DNA from: Candidatus Obscuribacterales bacterium | GTDB taxonomy: Bacteria > Cyanobacteriota > Vampirovibrionia > Obscuribacterales > Obscuribacteraceae | NCBI GenBank assembly: GCA_019752635.1 | Contig: JAIELX010000004.1 | Span: 1 to 57,637, forward strand | Length of the DNA stretch: 57,637 bases | Direction of reading: 5' to 3' | In this document: positions 26,157 through 34,436 of the stretch, piece by piece | How the letters are laid out: each line of letters opens with the position of its first letter | Numbering within the stretch: position 1 is the stretch's first letter | Program-made: the position numbers and the translations under genes | Notes under the pieces: model-generated | Seen by the model: only the letters and a program-made list of their open reading frames with translations | Databases searched by the model: none | What the model was told of the DNA's origin: nothing

Positions 26157-26280
26157 ATATCGCGACCTAGTCTTCGGCGCCCGGGGCGCCGCAAAATAAG
26201 TCTTAGACGAAACCTGCGGACAAACAATACATTCACGGCAACGACACCTCGATACGACGACAATCAAGAACAAAAACAAC

Positions 26281-26352
26281 TAGGAACGAGGAGAATCGAA
26301 CTCCCGGCCTCCTGCTTCCGATACAGGCGCTCTGCCACTGAGCCACGTCCCT
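26281..26352 (-). tRNA. tRNA-Pro(CGG)
   Basis: Acceptor AGGGACG/CGTTCCT, D-arm GCTCAGTGGCAGAGC, anticodon stem CCTGT/GCAGG with loop ATCGGAA, T-arm GGGAG-TTCGATT-CTCCT, discriminator A, no CCA. First pair is A1-T72. Confidence 0.88.
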
Positions 26353-26434
26353 GCAAAACAGGTTCGCGAGCCCCACGGTCGACAATTACTCCACACACAA
26401 CACTTTTTCATGGACAGTTTCCTCTGGTTTCAAT

Positions 26435-26522
26435 CGGAGAGAGCGGGATTCGAACCCGCGTCGGCATGCGCTTCCGATACTCCTTAGCAAAGAGTTGCTA
26501 TAGTCCACTCAGCCACCTCTCC
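26435..26522 (-). tRNA. tRNA-Ser(GCT)
   Basis: Acceptor GGAGAGG/TCTCTCC, discriminator G, anticodon loop TTGCTAA, a long variable arm and T-arm GCGGG-TTCGAAT-CCCGC. Class II structure retained, no encoded CCA. Confidence 0.93.
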
Positions 26523-26527
26523 TTGTA

Positions 26528-26588
26528 GGCGCTCCGATTCCTCGGCGACGCCTCGTCTTCTCCGCGCTTGCCTGCAGCGCATTCGCTC
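26528..26588. repeat. 61-bp direct repeat, copy 1
   Basis: This 61-base segment, beginning GGCGCTCCGATTCCTCGGC, recurs at 26639-26699 with one mismatch. It lies between the tRNA-Ser and tRNA-Pro(TGG) genes. Confidence 0.85.
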
Positions 26589-26638
26589 ACGGCTCCTCGC
26601 CGTATCGCTCATGCTTCCCCCGGCATCCGCTCCTCGGG

Positions 26639-26699
26639 GGCGCTCCGATTCCTCGGCTACGCCTCGTCTTCTCCGCGCTTGCCTGCAGCGCATTCGCTC
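26639..26699. repeat. 61-bp direct repeat, copy 2
   Basis: Second copy of the element at 26528-26588, differing at one base (G to T). The copies are 111 bases apart start to start, GC-rich, and contain TCCTCGGC and GCCTGCAGCGC. Confidence 0.85.
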
Positions 26700-26746
26700 C
26701 TCTCAAATCGTCGTCGTATCGGTCACTCTCCTCGTCAGCAACTGAG

Positions 26747-26818
26747 TAGGGACGAGGAGAATCGAACTCCCGACTTCCTGCTTCCAATACAGGCGCTCTG
26801 CCACTGAGCCACGTCCCT
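26747..26818 (-). tRNA. tRNA-Pro(TGG)
   Basis: Acceptor AGGGACG/CGTCCCT perfectly paired, anticodon stem CCTGT/GCAGG, loop ATTGGAA, T-arm GGGAG-TTCGATT-CTCCT, discriminator A, no CCA. Near-duplicate of the Pro(CGG) gene at 26281. Confidence 0.9.
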
Positions 26819-26994
26819 GCGAATAAGCGAGATCGGATTGCGCATCCGGTCCCGGCCGTTTCGGAGACCGGTTCACAGCAGCAGCATCCGTTCGACTCGC
26901 CCGCGGTCGCGGGGCTTGATGAACGCGTTTACGTGATAGCGCCAAGCGATTATTATTCACAAACATGCAGTGCACCTCGTTTTCACTTAAATAC

Positions 26995-27066
26995 TAGGAA
27001 CGGGGAGAATCGAACTCCCGCCCTCCTGCATCCCTGGCAGGCGCCCTCCCACTGAGCTACGTCCCT
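26995..27066 (-). tRNA. tRNA-Pro(GGG)-like, A33
   Basis: Acceptor AGGGACG/CGTTCCT, D-arm GCTCAGTGGGAGGGC, anticodon stem CCTGC/GCAGG, loop CAGGGAT, T-arm GGGAG-TTCGATT-CTCCC. The anticodon reads GGG, but position 33 is A rather than T, which may impair decoding. No CCA. Confidence 0.75.
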
Positions 27067-27376
27067 GCAAATTGCAGCAAGTAGCGTGCGAGGTCGAGAG
27101 TTGAGATCCATTTTTCGGACTAGTGCAGTTATCTGATCCATTTCCTAAGCTCCCCAAGCAGCGCCCAGCACACCACATTTAGTGGCGCACAAGAAGAAGA
27201 GTGGTGATATGTATTTCGCGAGCAAACTTCACAGCCGAAGCAGAAGCCCGACAGAGGAGATTGTCTTTTTGTTTGTCAACGCGAAAGCGATTGTGAACTG
27301 GAGAGTCTGGCCACAAAGGATATTACGGTCAGATCTTTGCCTGGCGCTAGTGCTCAGAAAGCACTGGGGAAGGCAT

Positions 27377-27448
27377 CTCCGTCGCCACGATTTGAACGTG
27401 GATTTTCTGATTCAAAGTCAGGGGTCCTGCCAGTTAGACGACAACGGA
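27377..27448 (-). tRNA. tRNA-Gln(TTG)
   Basis: Acceptor TCCGTTG/CGACGGA with T1-A72 and discriminator G, both typical of tRNA-Gln. D-loop TAACTGGCAG, anticodon loop CTTTGAA, T-arm CCACG-TTCAAAT-CGTGG, no CCA. A promoter copy lies upstream at 27521-27548. Confidence 0.87.
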
Positions 27449-27520
27449 ATCTTAGGCCTATCTATATAGGCGCTGCGGAAGACTCGGTCGTGGTTGGCGG
27501 AAGTTGTTCATAATAATTCC

Positions 27521-27548
27521 ATCCTATCACACAAAATATTTTTGTCAC
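27521..27548 (-). promoter_or_regulatory. Promoter for tRNA-Gln
   Basis: On the minus strand, GTGACA (27548-27543), a 16-base spacer and TAGGAT (27526-27521) lie about 73 bases before the tRNA-Gln 5' end. The same elements with the same spacing recur before the degraded copy at 28155-28182, which supports a true promoter. Confidence 0.65.
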
Positions 27549-28012
27549 TACCATTTCGTACTTTTCGCAAACACTTTTTTATTCTTCCGAAAAAGAATAA
27601 ACAGACACCGTCCCACGCCAGCCGCGCACCAGTCGTTTCCGGCAGCACCTCAATGCACCTTCAACTGTCTTCCCTGTCTCGCCACGCCCCGACAGCACCA
27701 CGCACGATACCACATTAACACAGCGAAGAAACCAACAACGAGCAGAAACTCGCAGTCAGCGGTAATCGAATCTCCGGAGAGATTGAATGCAATCACAGCA
27801 CGGGCGACTCCTCACGGACAAGAAGCTATCACCCGAGTATGCAATTACGCAAAGCGAACGCAGCGCGTAACACGTAAGCATCGCACCGAGCGACGAGAGT
27901 GGTTACGCGGCACTTTGACAGATCAAATGTCGCGTCTATAGACCCGCTGAATGCAGGCATTTCACGGCGACGATACTTCACCTCCCTGTGTACCTGGCAC
28001 ACTCCGAGGACG
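27549..28012. other. Intergenic region between Gln tRNA copies
   Basis: About 460 bases with no supported gene; the frames present lack motifs and read across tRNA-like sequence. Confidence 0.45.
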
Positions 28013-28080
28013 CTCCGTTGCCACGCATTGAACGTGGATTATCTAAACTTAGGTGTCCTGCCCAATTTCACGACAACGGA
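28013..28080 (-). pseudogene. Degenerate tRNA-Gln copy
   Basis: Acceptor TCCGTTG/CAACGGA and the T-arm CCACG-TTCAATG-CGTGG match the tRNA-Gln at 27377-27448, but the anticodon arm has collapsed to CTAAGTTTAG, with no seven-base loop, and is about five bases shorter. Flanking sequence is duplicated too. It should not decode. Confidence 0.8.
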
Positions 28081-28154
28081 ATCTACAGCCTTACTTGCGA
28101 AGGCGCTGTGGATAACTCGGTCGTAACTGCAGGCGTCTGTTCATAATATTTGCA

Positions 28155-28182
28155 TTCTATCACAGAGTTTTTTGTTGTCACC
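28155..28182 (-). promoter_or_regulatory. Duplicated promoter of degenerate tRNA-Gln copy
   Basis: GTGACA (28182-28177), 16 bases, TAGAAT (28160-28155) on the minus strand, aligned with the promoter at 27521-27548. The preserved -35/-10 spacing contrasts with decay of the tRNA body. Confidence 0.6.
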
Positions 28183-28353
28183 TGTGATCGTCCGTACTTT
28201 TAGCAACACACGCCCCCCGTCATTCAACGATGGAATCACCTAACGTCCGCCGGAGGGCGAATACAAGCCACTGGTCCAGCACCGTTTGCGACGAAAAATT
28301 GTCATATGCAGTAAAGTATGCTAACAAAGACGCTGCCTATAGAGGATTGAATC

Positions 28354-29727
28354 ATGGCCAGGATTCTTATCGTCGAGGACGACGAAGACCTGAGAGATAA
28401 AGTACAAGCCTGGCTTCAAATTGAGCACGGGCATGAAATTGACGTCGCCGGTGACGGTATTCAGGCTTTGGAAGTTTTACTGACGCGAGAGTTCGACGTT
28501 GTTGTGCTTGACTGGGACCTACCCGGTGCCCCTGGAATTGAGGTATTGAAAGACTTCCGTGCAAAGGGCGGCACAACACCGGTCCTAATGTTAACAGGTC
28601 GCGACGCCATGGACGCAAAGGAAATAGGTTTTGAAGCCGGTGCCGACGACTACCTCACGAAACCGTTTCACTTAAAAGAACTGACAATGAGGATCAAGTC
28701 TCTCGCTAGACGATCTTCAATGACAGAATCAACGAAACAGAAAGTGGAAGCCGCGCTTCGCGAAGTTCGCTTCAAGACTTGTCCCATCTGCTCTGAGAAG
28801 TATCCGCCCGAATCGCAGAATTGCAAGCAAGACGGTGCAGCACTGAGCGAAAGCATGGAGGACGGACGCGTCGCCAGCGTTTTTGCAGAGCGATACACTA
28901 TTGAATCAGTACTGGGTATCGGCGGCATGAGCACCGTTTATCGCGCAAAACAAAAATTGCTCGATCGCACGGTAGCAATTAAGTTGCTTGACCGAGAGCT
29001 AGCAAAGCAACCGGAATCGGTAAAGCGATTCCTGCAAGAAGCACGAGCAATCAGCCAGTTCGATCATGAGAATCTGATATCCGTGCACGACTTCGGTATT
29101 TCTCCCGATGGGCAGCCTTTCATAGTGATGGATTACATCGAAGGCCGCACGTTGGAACAAGTAATCAATCAAGAAGGTCCATTGGAGATTGGGCGCTCAC
29201 TCTATCTCTTCCTGGCGGCTGCAACAGGAATTGCCTTCGCCCACGATGCAGGAATAATTCATCGCGATATCAAGCCAGGCAACTTGATGATCACAGCGGA
29301 TACGAATGGTACAGAATACGTAAAGCTGCTCGACTTCGGCTTGGCAAAGCTGAAGCAAACCTCTGAAGGCTATGTGGAGAAATTGACGCAGGGCGATCTA
29401 ATCGTTGGCACAGTGGATTACATGAGTCCTGAACACTGCCAGGGACTCGAACTCGACGCTCGCACAGACATTTACTCGTTCGGGTGCTTAATGTATGAAA
29501 CCGTATCCGGTATCGAACCGTTTGGCAGCGACAACCTGCTGCAAACCATTCAAAATCAGATCAACAAACAGCCAAAGCCGTTCAATCAAATTCATCCCGG
29601 ACTGAAAGTGCCGGACCCAATACAACAGGTCATCTTCAAAGCGCTAGAAAAAGATCGCACTAAACGCTATCAATCAATGAACGAATTGAAAGGCGATCTG
29701 CGCACACTCTACAGGACGTTGATCTAG
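28354..29727 (+). CDS. Response regulator-Ser/Thr kinase fusion with zinc-ribbon linker
   Basis: Residues 1-120 are a receiver domain (VEDDED pocket, phospho-acceptor Asp53 in VVLDWDLPG, Lys in TKPFH). A CPIC motif and a further Cys (143, 146, 157) form a possible zinc-binding linker. Residues about 180-455 are a complete Hanks kinase: GIGGMSTVYRA, VAIK (Lys210), HRDIKPGN (303-310), LDFGLAK and YMSPEHC. So phosphorelay input is probably coupled to Ser/Thr phosphorylation in one cytoplasmic protein. GAGG precedes ATG 28354. Unlike the protein at 8993, all catalytic residues are present. It converges with the LysM gene 10 bases away. Confidence 0.92.
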   Translation: MARILIVEDDEDLRDKVQAWLQIEHGHEIDVAGDGIQALEVLLTREFDVVVLDWDLPGAPGIEVLKDFRAKGGTTPVLMLTGRDAMDAKEIGFEAGADDYLTKPFHLKELTMRIKSLARRSSMTESTKQKVEAALREVRFKTCPICSEKYPPESQNCKQDGAALSESMEDGRVASVFAERYTIESVLGIGGMSTVYRAKQKLLDRTVAIKLLDRELAKQPESVKRFLQEARAISQFDHENLISVHDFGISPDGQPFIVMDYIEGRTLEQVINQEGPLEIGRSLYLFLAAATGIAFAHDAGIIHRDIKPGNLMITADTNGTEYVKLLDFGLAKLKQTSEGYVEKLTQGDLIVGTVDYMSPEHCQGLELDARTDIYSFGCLMYETVSGIEPFGSDNLLQTIQNQINKQPKPFNQIHPGLKVPDPIQQVIFKALEKDRTKRYQSMNELKGDLRTLYRTLI

Positions 29728-29737
29728 TATTCGCCGT

Positions 29738-32700
29738 TTAAGATTGCGATGAGTCGGACGAGGAACGACGATTGCGAGTCATGGCAGCAACCGTATCAGG
29801 AAGCCCCTTCAACAATGCAGCCAAGTGGCGAGGCTTAGTTAGTTTTGCTTTGATTTTCAGCTCATCGCTTTCAACAATAACAGCATCGCCCTCAGTGGCA
29901 ACGGCTGCAGCGGTCGGCTTGGTATTACTAGCGCCAGTGACTCGGCCGAGATAGGATTGCAAAAGCTCTTTATCAACACTGTTCTCAGTAACTATTGTCA
30001 CGATGGCATCAAAGTCGACGTTCCGCGGTTTATTGACGCGAAATGCCTGAATGTCTCTGAAGTCCGGCAACTCAATTACCTGTCTGCACGCCACTTCCAG
30101 AACACGTTTGCCGTCAAGTTTGGATTCTTTGATGGCACCGGAATTAAGATCGGCTATCAGCCACCCCAGAGAACTGTCACGATAGAATTGTTCCGCGATG
30201 GACTGGAACGTATCTCCAGGCGCAATCAAGTAACTGCGACGTGCCATGATCGCGTTGGCTTGAACTTCTTGGGAGTTCGGATCTAACTCGTCACCATCGG
30301 CAACTTGAACGTCCGGCAATACACTGTCAGGATCGATATTGCCGTTCAGTATTTCCTCTCCATCAGACCGATGTCGCGCAGCAGCAGCAGCGGTAAGCAA
30401 CCCCGCGATCGCTAGCTCGACCCCGGTAATGTAGCGCTTCTCGCCTTTAACTTTGCGAATCACGATGGTGCCGTCGTCATCCTCGACAATCTCTTCACCA
30501 CCATCGTCAAGAAACTCGCCTGTAAGCGGGTCACGAACCGACCGTACTCCGGCTTCTGTTGTTCCTGCAAGAGTAGGCACAATTCTCACGACGCCATCAG
30601 CGTCTACTCTCACATTGCCCGCAGGTGCACGATCACTCGGACCACGTCCGTCGGCATCTACACCACGAGTGCCAGAGGGCTGTTCCGCGCGAACAACTGC
30701 TCCCGGCAACTCAACGCGCCCGGCAGGTTGAGCATCAATTCGCCCGGTTCTTGCATCGGCTGCTCCTGGCAACCCGATTTGGCGTCCATCCAGAATCGCC
30801 CCCGTCTGAATGCCGCGTCCGTCAACATTAACTCGACCATCTACCGACGATGGAACAATGCGTCCATCCGGCAATACAGTCATCCCTCGCCCGTCAGCGC
30901 CAGTGGTCACCACGGCACGGCCGTCAGCGGACAAAGCAACCGTGCGTCCATCAACAGGCAAAACAGCCCCGGCTCTGGTATCCCCCCCGGAGACGGCTCG
31001 TCCATCCAACGGAACGACCACACCGCGACCATCGAGAACGCGACCTTCAACCAACAAACCCGTACGAGGATCGATGACAGGCAGAGCCACCGAGCGCAGG
31101 TCACCCGCAACCCGACCATCTGCCGGCAAACGGCCATCTAGAGGCACAGCTCTTCCGTCGAGGCTTAAGCCTCTGGTAGCATCAACAGGAACTGCGTTTG
31201 CAGTGTCTATTGATGTTCGTGCGAAACTGGTGGCTGACACTGCAGCAGACGGTGCCACCACTGGCGTCACAGGGACCTCAGCACGCGACGTGGTCGGGCT
31301 CGGCGCTACATACTCGACATAACGCTCTGCGGTTGGTCTTCCGGGTTGAACTCCGCTTGGGGTCTCAGCAGAACGCGAAATTGCTGTCGGAACTTCAGCC
31401 GGTCTGGGCGTCGTGGCCTCGGCAAGGCGAACAGGATCAACCGGACCGTTCGACAGGCGCAAGGTTGGCGCATGCTCGATAGGCGCGGGTGCCGTCGGGA
31501 TTGCGCCAGGGTGATCGCCACGCGACGCTAAAGCATCAAAACGCGGAGCGGTCGCGGCCGGATCGGTCGGTCTGACAGAATCAACGGCGCGGGTCCCCGA
31601 TTCGGTGCCCGCCGCAGGAGCGGAACGCCCGGCTATATCACCGGATCGGGTAGTTTCGAAAGCACGGCCGGGCTCCTGACTCCGCAATTCCGAGTTGAGT
31701 ATTTTGCCGTCCAAGTTAGCCTGAGAAAGTCGCCCCTCAACAGGTTGCGCATTGGCAAAGGCATTGGCACCAAGTTTGTCGTATTTCGCATCGTAAGCGG
31801 TGCGATCCTCACTGAAAAGCCGTCGATCACCGCCAGGGTAACTCGCAGGAGTATAGTCGCTCCTTCCTGCATAATCCAATTTAGAGGGAACAGTACCAGA
31901 GGAAGACGCCACATAATCCAACTTATTCGGAACCGCTCCCGCGGCGGTGGCACCATAATCAGTCCGGAATTTCTCTTTGTCGTAGTAAGAGGGGGCGGCG
32001 TATCCGGCTGCGGACATTCCGGAGTAAAGCTCTTTGTCCAACTTCGGATTGTAGGAAGCAGACGTAAACTCAGTTGCACGCGTATTGACGCCGGAGCTAT
32101 AGGCCGCTTCTTGCAGCTTGCCTAGTTTTGATGGCTCCAACCCGTGATCCACAGAGTTGCGTTCGTTAGCTAACCGTTCAAAGGACCCGCCCGAATTGGG
32201 ATAATATGGCTTAACCGGGGTTTCCCCGGTGGCAAAGGAATACTCCGGCTTCGGCTTATACCCGCCATCATAAACGCTAGCGCGTGTCGCTTCGCGCGGA
32301 TGAGACTCTTCCGCAGTTAGCGTTTCAGCAATCTTTGTTTTGCTATCGGAGAACTTGCCGGTATCCGTATACTTCGCGTCGTAGCCGACGTAGCCGTTCA
32401 CAGGCTTAGCGTCGCGAACCTCGGACATGACATTCTGTCCACCCTGCGCAACGGAGTAGGTGTCCTTCATATTAGGAAGATTGGTCTTTCCACCAAATTC
32501 AACCGAGCGAACGGGAGTTTCCTTTTCGAAACTCTCGAACACCTTTGCTTGTTCTTTGAAAATAGTCGGGGTCTCTTTCGCCTGAACGAAGGGTTCCTTG
32601 GTCGAACCAAAACCGACCTCTTTCAGCGGAGCACCATCTTTTGCTACCGAACCCTTAATCAACTCCCCGCCACTACTCGCGGTGCTCAAATTGATGCCGG

Positions 32701-33217
32701 TGCGCTCAACGTCGCCGGAGAAGGTATTGTTCTTGTCGGAAATTGCTTGAAACTCAGTCTTCGCGGCCCCATACCTCGGTTCCGTTGTCGTCGAAGTTTG
32801 CGGTCTAACTTCGCTTATCGCTTCGGTCGCCGCTGCCTTCACAACAGGCACCGGTGCCGCGGGCTGCTCTTTAATCAGGTCCCCGAAACTACCGCTAGTG
32901 CCAATCTTTTGAGTTTCTTTAAGCGGCGCGGTAGCCACACCGTTCTCCGCTGACACGGGACTTGCGACACTTGTTGTTGTCGGTTGAACTTCCTTCGCCG
33001 GCTGCACGCCAGGAGTGACGGGGCGGGTATCAGCTACCGGCGTCGGCTGATAGAGCTCAACTCCGGGGAGACCCTTACCACGCGTAACGCTGGCTTCCGT
33101 TGGACGAACAGGATTTCCAGACTCCGACTCACCATAAATATCAGCGCGTTCAACATCGGGCTGCCCTCCAGGCGGCTTTTCAAGTTCAGGAGTGGTTGAA
33201 TCTGGCGTCTCAGACAT
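29738..33217 (-). CDS. Giant low-complexity DGR-repeat protein with C-terminal LysM domain
   Basis: From ATG 33217 (GGTGG six bases upstream) the protein is about 1159 residues. It is mostly disordered: Thr/Pro/Ala/Tyr-rich up to about residue 720, then about 200 residues in which DGR or DGRxV recurs some 15 to 20 times. A short hydrophobic helix (VELAIAGLLTAAAAA) and a LysM-type domain (SYLIAPGDTFQSIAEQFYRD) follow. There is no signal peptide, so its location is unclear. Most of the protein has no homology I can recognise. LysM domains bind peptidoglycan or chitin-like glycans. It is convergent with the REC-kinase gene. Confidence 0.78.
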   Translation of the reverse strand: MSETPDSTTPELEKPPGGQPDVERADIYGESESGNPVRPTEASVTRGKGLPGVELYQPTPVADTRPVTPGVQPAKEVQPTTTSVASPVSAENGVATAPLKETQKIGTSGSFGDLIKEQPAAPVPVVKAAATEAISEVRPQTSTTTEPRYGAAKTEFQAISDKNNTFSGDVERTGINLSTASSGGELIKGSVAKDGAPLKEVGFGSTKEPFVQAKETPTIFKEQAKVFESFEKETPVRSVEFGGKTNLPNMKDTYSVAQGGQNVMSEVRDAKPVNGYVGYDAKYTDTGKFSDSKTKIAETLTAEESHPREATRASVYDGGYKPKPEYSFATGETPVKPYYPNSGGSFERLANERNSVDHGLEPSKLGKLQEAAYSSGVNTRATEFTSASYNPKLDKELYSGMSAAGYAAPSYYDKEKFRTDYGATAAGAVPNKLDYVASSSGTVPSKLDYAGRSDYTPASYPGGDRRLFSEDRTAYDAKYDKLGANAFANAQPVEGRLSQANLDGKILNSELRSQEPGRAFETTRSGDIAGRSAPAAGTESGTRAVDSVRPTDPAATAPRFDALASRGDHPGAIPTAPAPIEHAPTLRLSNGPVDPVRLAEATTPRPAEVPTAISRSAETPSGVQPGRPTAERYVEYVAPSPTTSRAEVPVTPVVAPSAAVSATSFARTSIDTANAVPVDATRGLSLDGRAVPLDGRLPADGRVAGDLRSVALPVIDPRTGLLVEGRVLDGRGVVVPLDGRAVSGGDTRAGAVLPVDGRTVALSADGRAVVTTGADGRGMTVLPDGRIVPSSVDGRVNVDGRGIQTGAILDGRQIGLPGAADARTGRIDAQPAGRVELPGAVVRAEQPSGTRGVDADGRGPSDRAPAGNVRVDADGVVRIVPTLAGTTEAGVRSVRDPLTGEFLDDGGEEIVEDDDGTIVIRKVKGEKRYITGVELAIAGLLTAAAAARHRSDGEEILNGNIDPDSVLPDVQVADGDELDPNSQEVQANAIMARRSYLIAPGDTFQSIAEQFYRDSSLGWLIADLNSGAIKESKLDGKRVLEVACRQVIELPDFRDIQAFRVNKPRNVDFDAIVTIVTENSVDKELLQSYLGRVTGASNTKPTAAAVATEGDAVIVESDELKIKAKLTKPRHLAALLKGLPDTVAAMTRNRRSSSDSSQS

Positions 33218-33731
33218 TGCCATCCACCAAGAAGTAAGAACTCCAGCCTCTGCACAAGCCGTTCTCAATCACCCTTTCTATGGTATAGACGATGCACTCG
33301 TTTCCTAGACATATTGCTGCAAGTTTGATTGCACAATTATGCAATAGTGATTCGTGCGCGAAAAGACCGGAGACAGAACTGAGGCGGCTAAGCAAGTGTT
33401 GCACCGACGCTGTTCGGCGGCTAGTCACTAATACTAAATAGGGCGCGGGACCAACACTCATCGAACTGTAGCCAAATGCCGTGGAATAGTCGTGGAACCT
33501 ACCGGATCCCTCTAAGAGATCATTACTATCAGAGATCTATATGCCCCGGGGCGCAAGTGGGTAAACCCCGGAGAGTCCCGATAGTTCAGTGGTTTAGCAA
33601 TTTGCCCCCGACAGGATTAAAATTGAGAATTAAGGTAGTCCGCCCGGCTCGAGCGTGGCGACTATCTCCGCACGAAGGTGATGAAGTTTGCCGGTTTAAC
33701 CGAACCGCCGACAAAAGGAATTCCAGCACTC
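33218..33731. other. Intergenic region, no clear gene
   Basis: About 510 bases upstream of the LysM and SRPBCC genes. A stretch near 33576-33615 resembles a tRNA D-arm (TAGTTCAGTGGTTTAGC) but has no matching anticodon or T-arm. No gene is supported. Confidence 0.45.
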
Positions 33732-34211
33732 ATGCCCAAGATCAAACTGATTACTGAGGTGAACGCCCCCATGGACGTCTGCTTCGATCTCTCCCTGAAC
33801 ATAGACTTTCACATGTTCTGCCTGCGGCACACCTGCGAAAGGGCGATAGGTGCCAAGACTACGGGTGTGCTCACGCTACATGAAGAGGTTACCTGGAGGG
33901 CCACACACTTCGTACCACAAGAACTCACGTCTCGTATAACCATGTACGACCGCCCGCGTCACTTCCGCGACAGTATGGTACGAGGGGCTTTCAGCCGCTT
34001 CGACCACGATCATTTCTTCGAAGCCGACGACGATCATACGCGCACTGTTATTAGAGACATATTTGATTTCGACAGTCCGCTGGGCTTCATTGGTCAAATT
34101 GCCAACGAACTTTTCCTGACCCGCTACATGACACGAATGCTCGAACAAAAGAACCAACTCTTTAAGGAAGCGGCCGAATTGCCCGAGCAACGCTCGCGAT
34201 TTTTGGCTTAA
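33732..34211 (+). CDS. SRPBCC/START-like domain protein
   Basis: The 159-residue protein from ATG 33732 has the SRPBCC pattern: ITEVNAPMDVCFDLSLNID, EEVTWRATHFV, RPRHFRDSMVRGAF, and a final helix with RYMTRMLEQKNQLFKEAA. These small helix-grip proteins bind hydrophobic ligands. An in-frame earlier start at 33678 would add 18 residues lacking domain similarity. No ligand or partner is evident. Confidence 0.82.
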   Translation: MPKIKLITEVNAPMDVCFDLSLNIDFHMFCLRHTCERAIGAKTTGVLTLHEEVTWRATHFVPQELTSRITMYDRPRHFRDSMVRGAFSRFDHDHFFEADDDHTRTVIRDIFDFDSPLGFIGQIANELFLTRYMTRMLEQKNQLFKEAAELPEQRSRFLA

Positions 34212-34436
34212 CGGCCAATATCAATGGCCGGCAGGTCCCCTTTTCGATCAAAGTGAGCCTCTCCACGCAGAATTAATCTAAAAAAGCCTCCGCAGAAGTC
34301 CTCGTCAGCCGCGCTGATAGCAAATTGTGGGAATTCTACGAACCCCATGGGACAAACCCCAATAGGCATGGGACGGCAGATCTCTTAATCTTGCCTCACT
34401 TAGCCCGGTTGGCAGTTTTTCTCAGCAGAGCGTGCG
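34212..34436. other. Upstream region of the rpoB-like operon
   Basis: About 225 bases between the SRPBCC gene and the first operon gene; the promoter of the TPR-rpoB-like run should lie here, but no convincing -35/-10 pair was identified. Confidence 0.4.

Noticed and set aside
25621..26160. Plus-strand frames across the tRNA array
   Set aside because: They are translations of repeated tRNA antisense sequence (for example repeated SNHQDAVFKTAMS), not genes.
26484..26807. Short frames encoding repeated RRRGVAEESERP-type sequence
   Set aside because: They are produced by the 61-bp direct repeat and tRNA genes; no start signal or family match.
30810..31322. Plus-strand frame antisense to the LysM gene
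   Set aside because: Its repeated PSADK-type sequence is the antisense of the DGR repeats.
33576..33615. tRNA-like D-arm (TAGTTCAGTGGTTTAGC)
   Set aside because: No anticodon stem or T-arm follows at the right spacing, so a tRNA cannot be supported.
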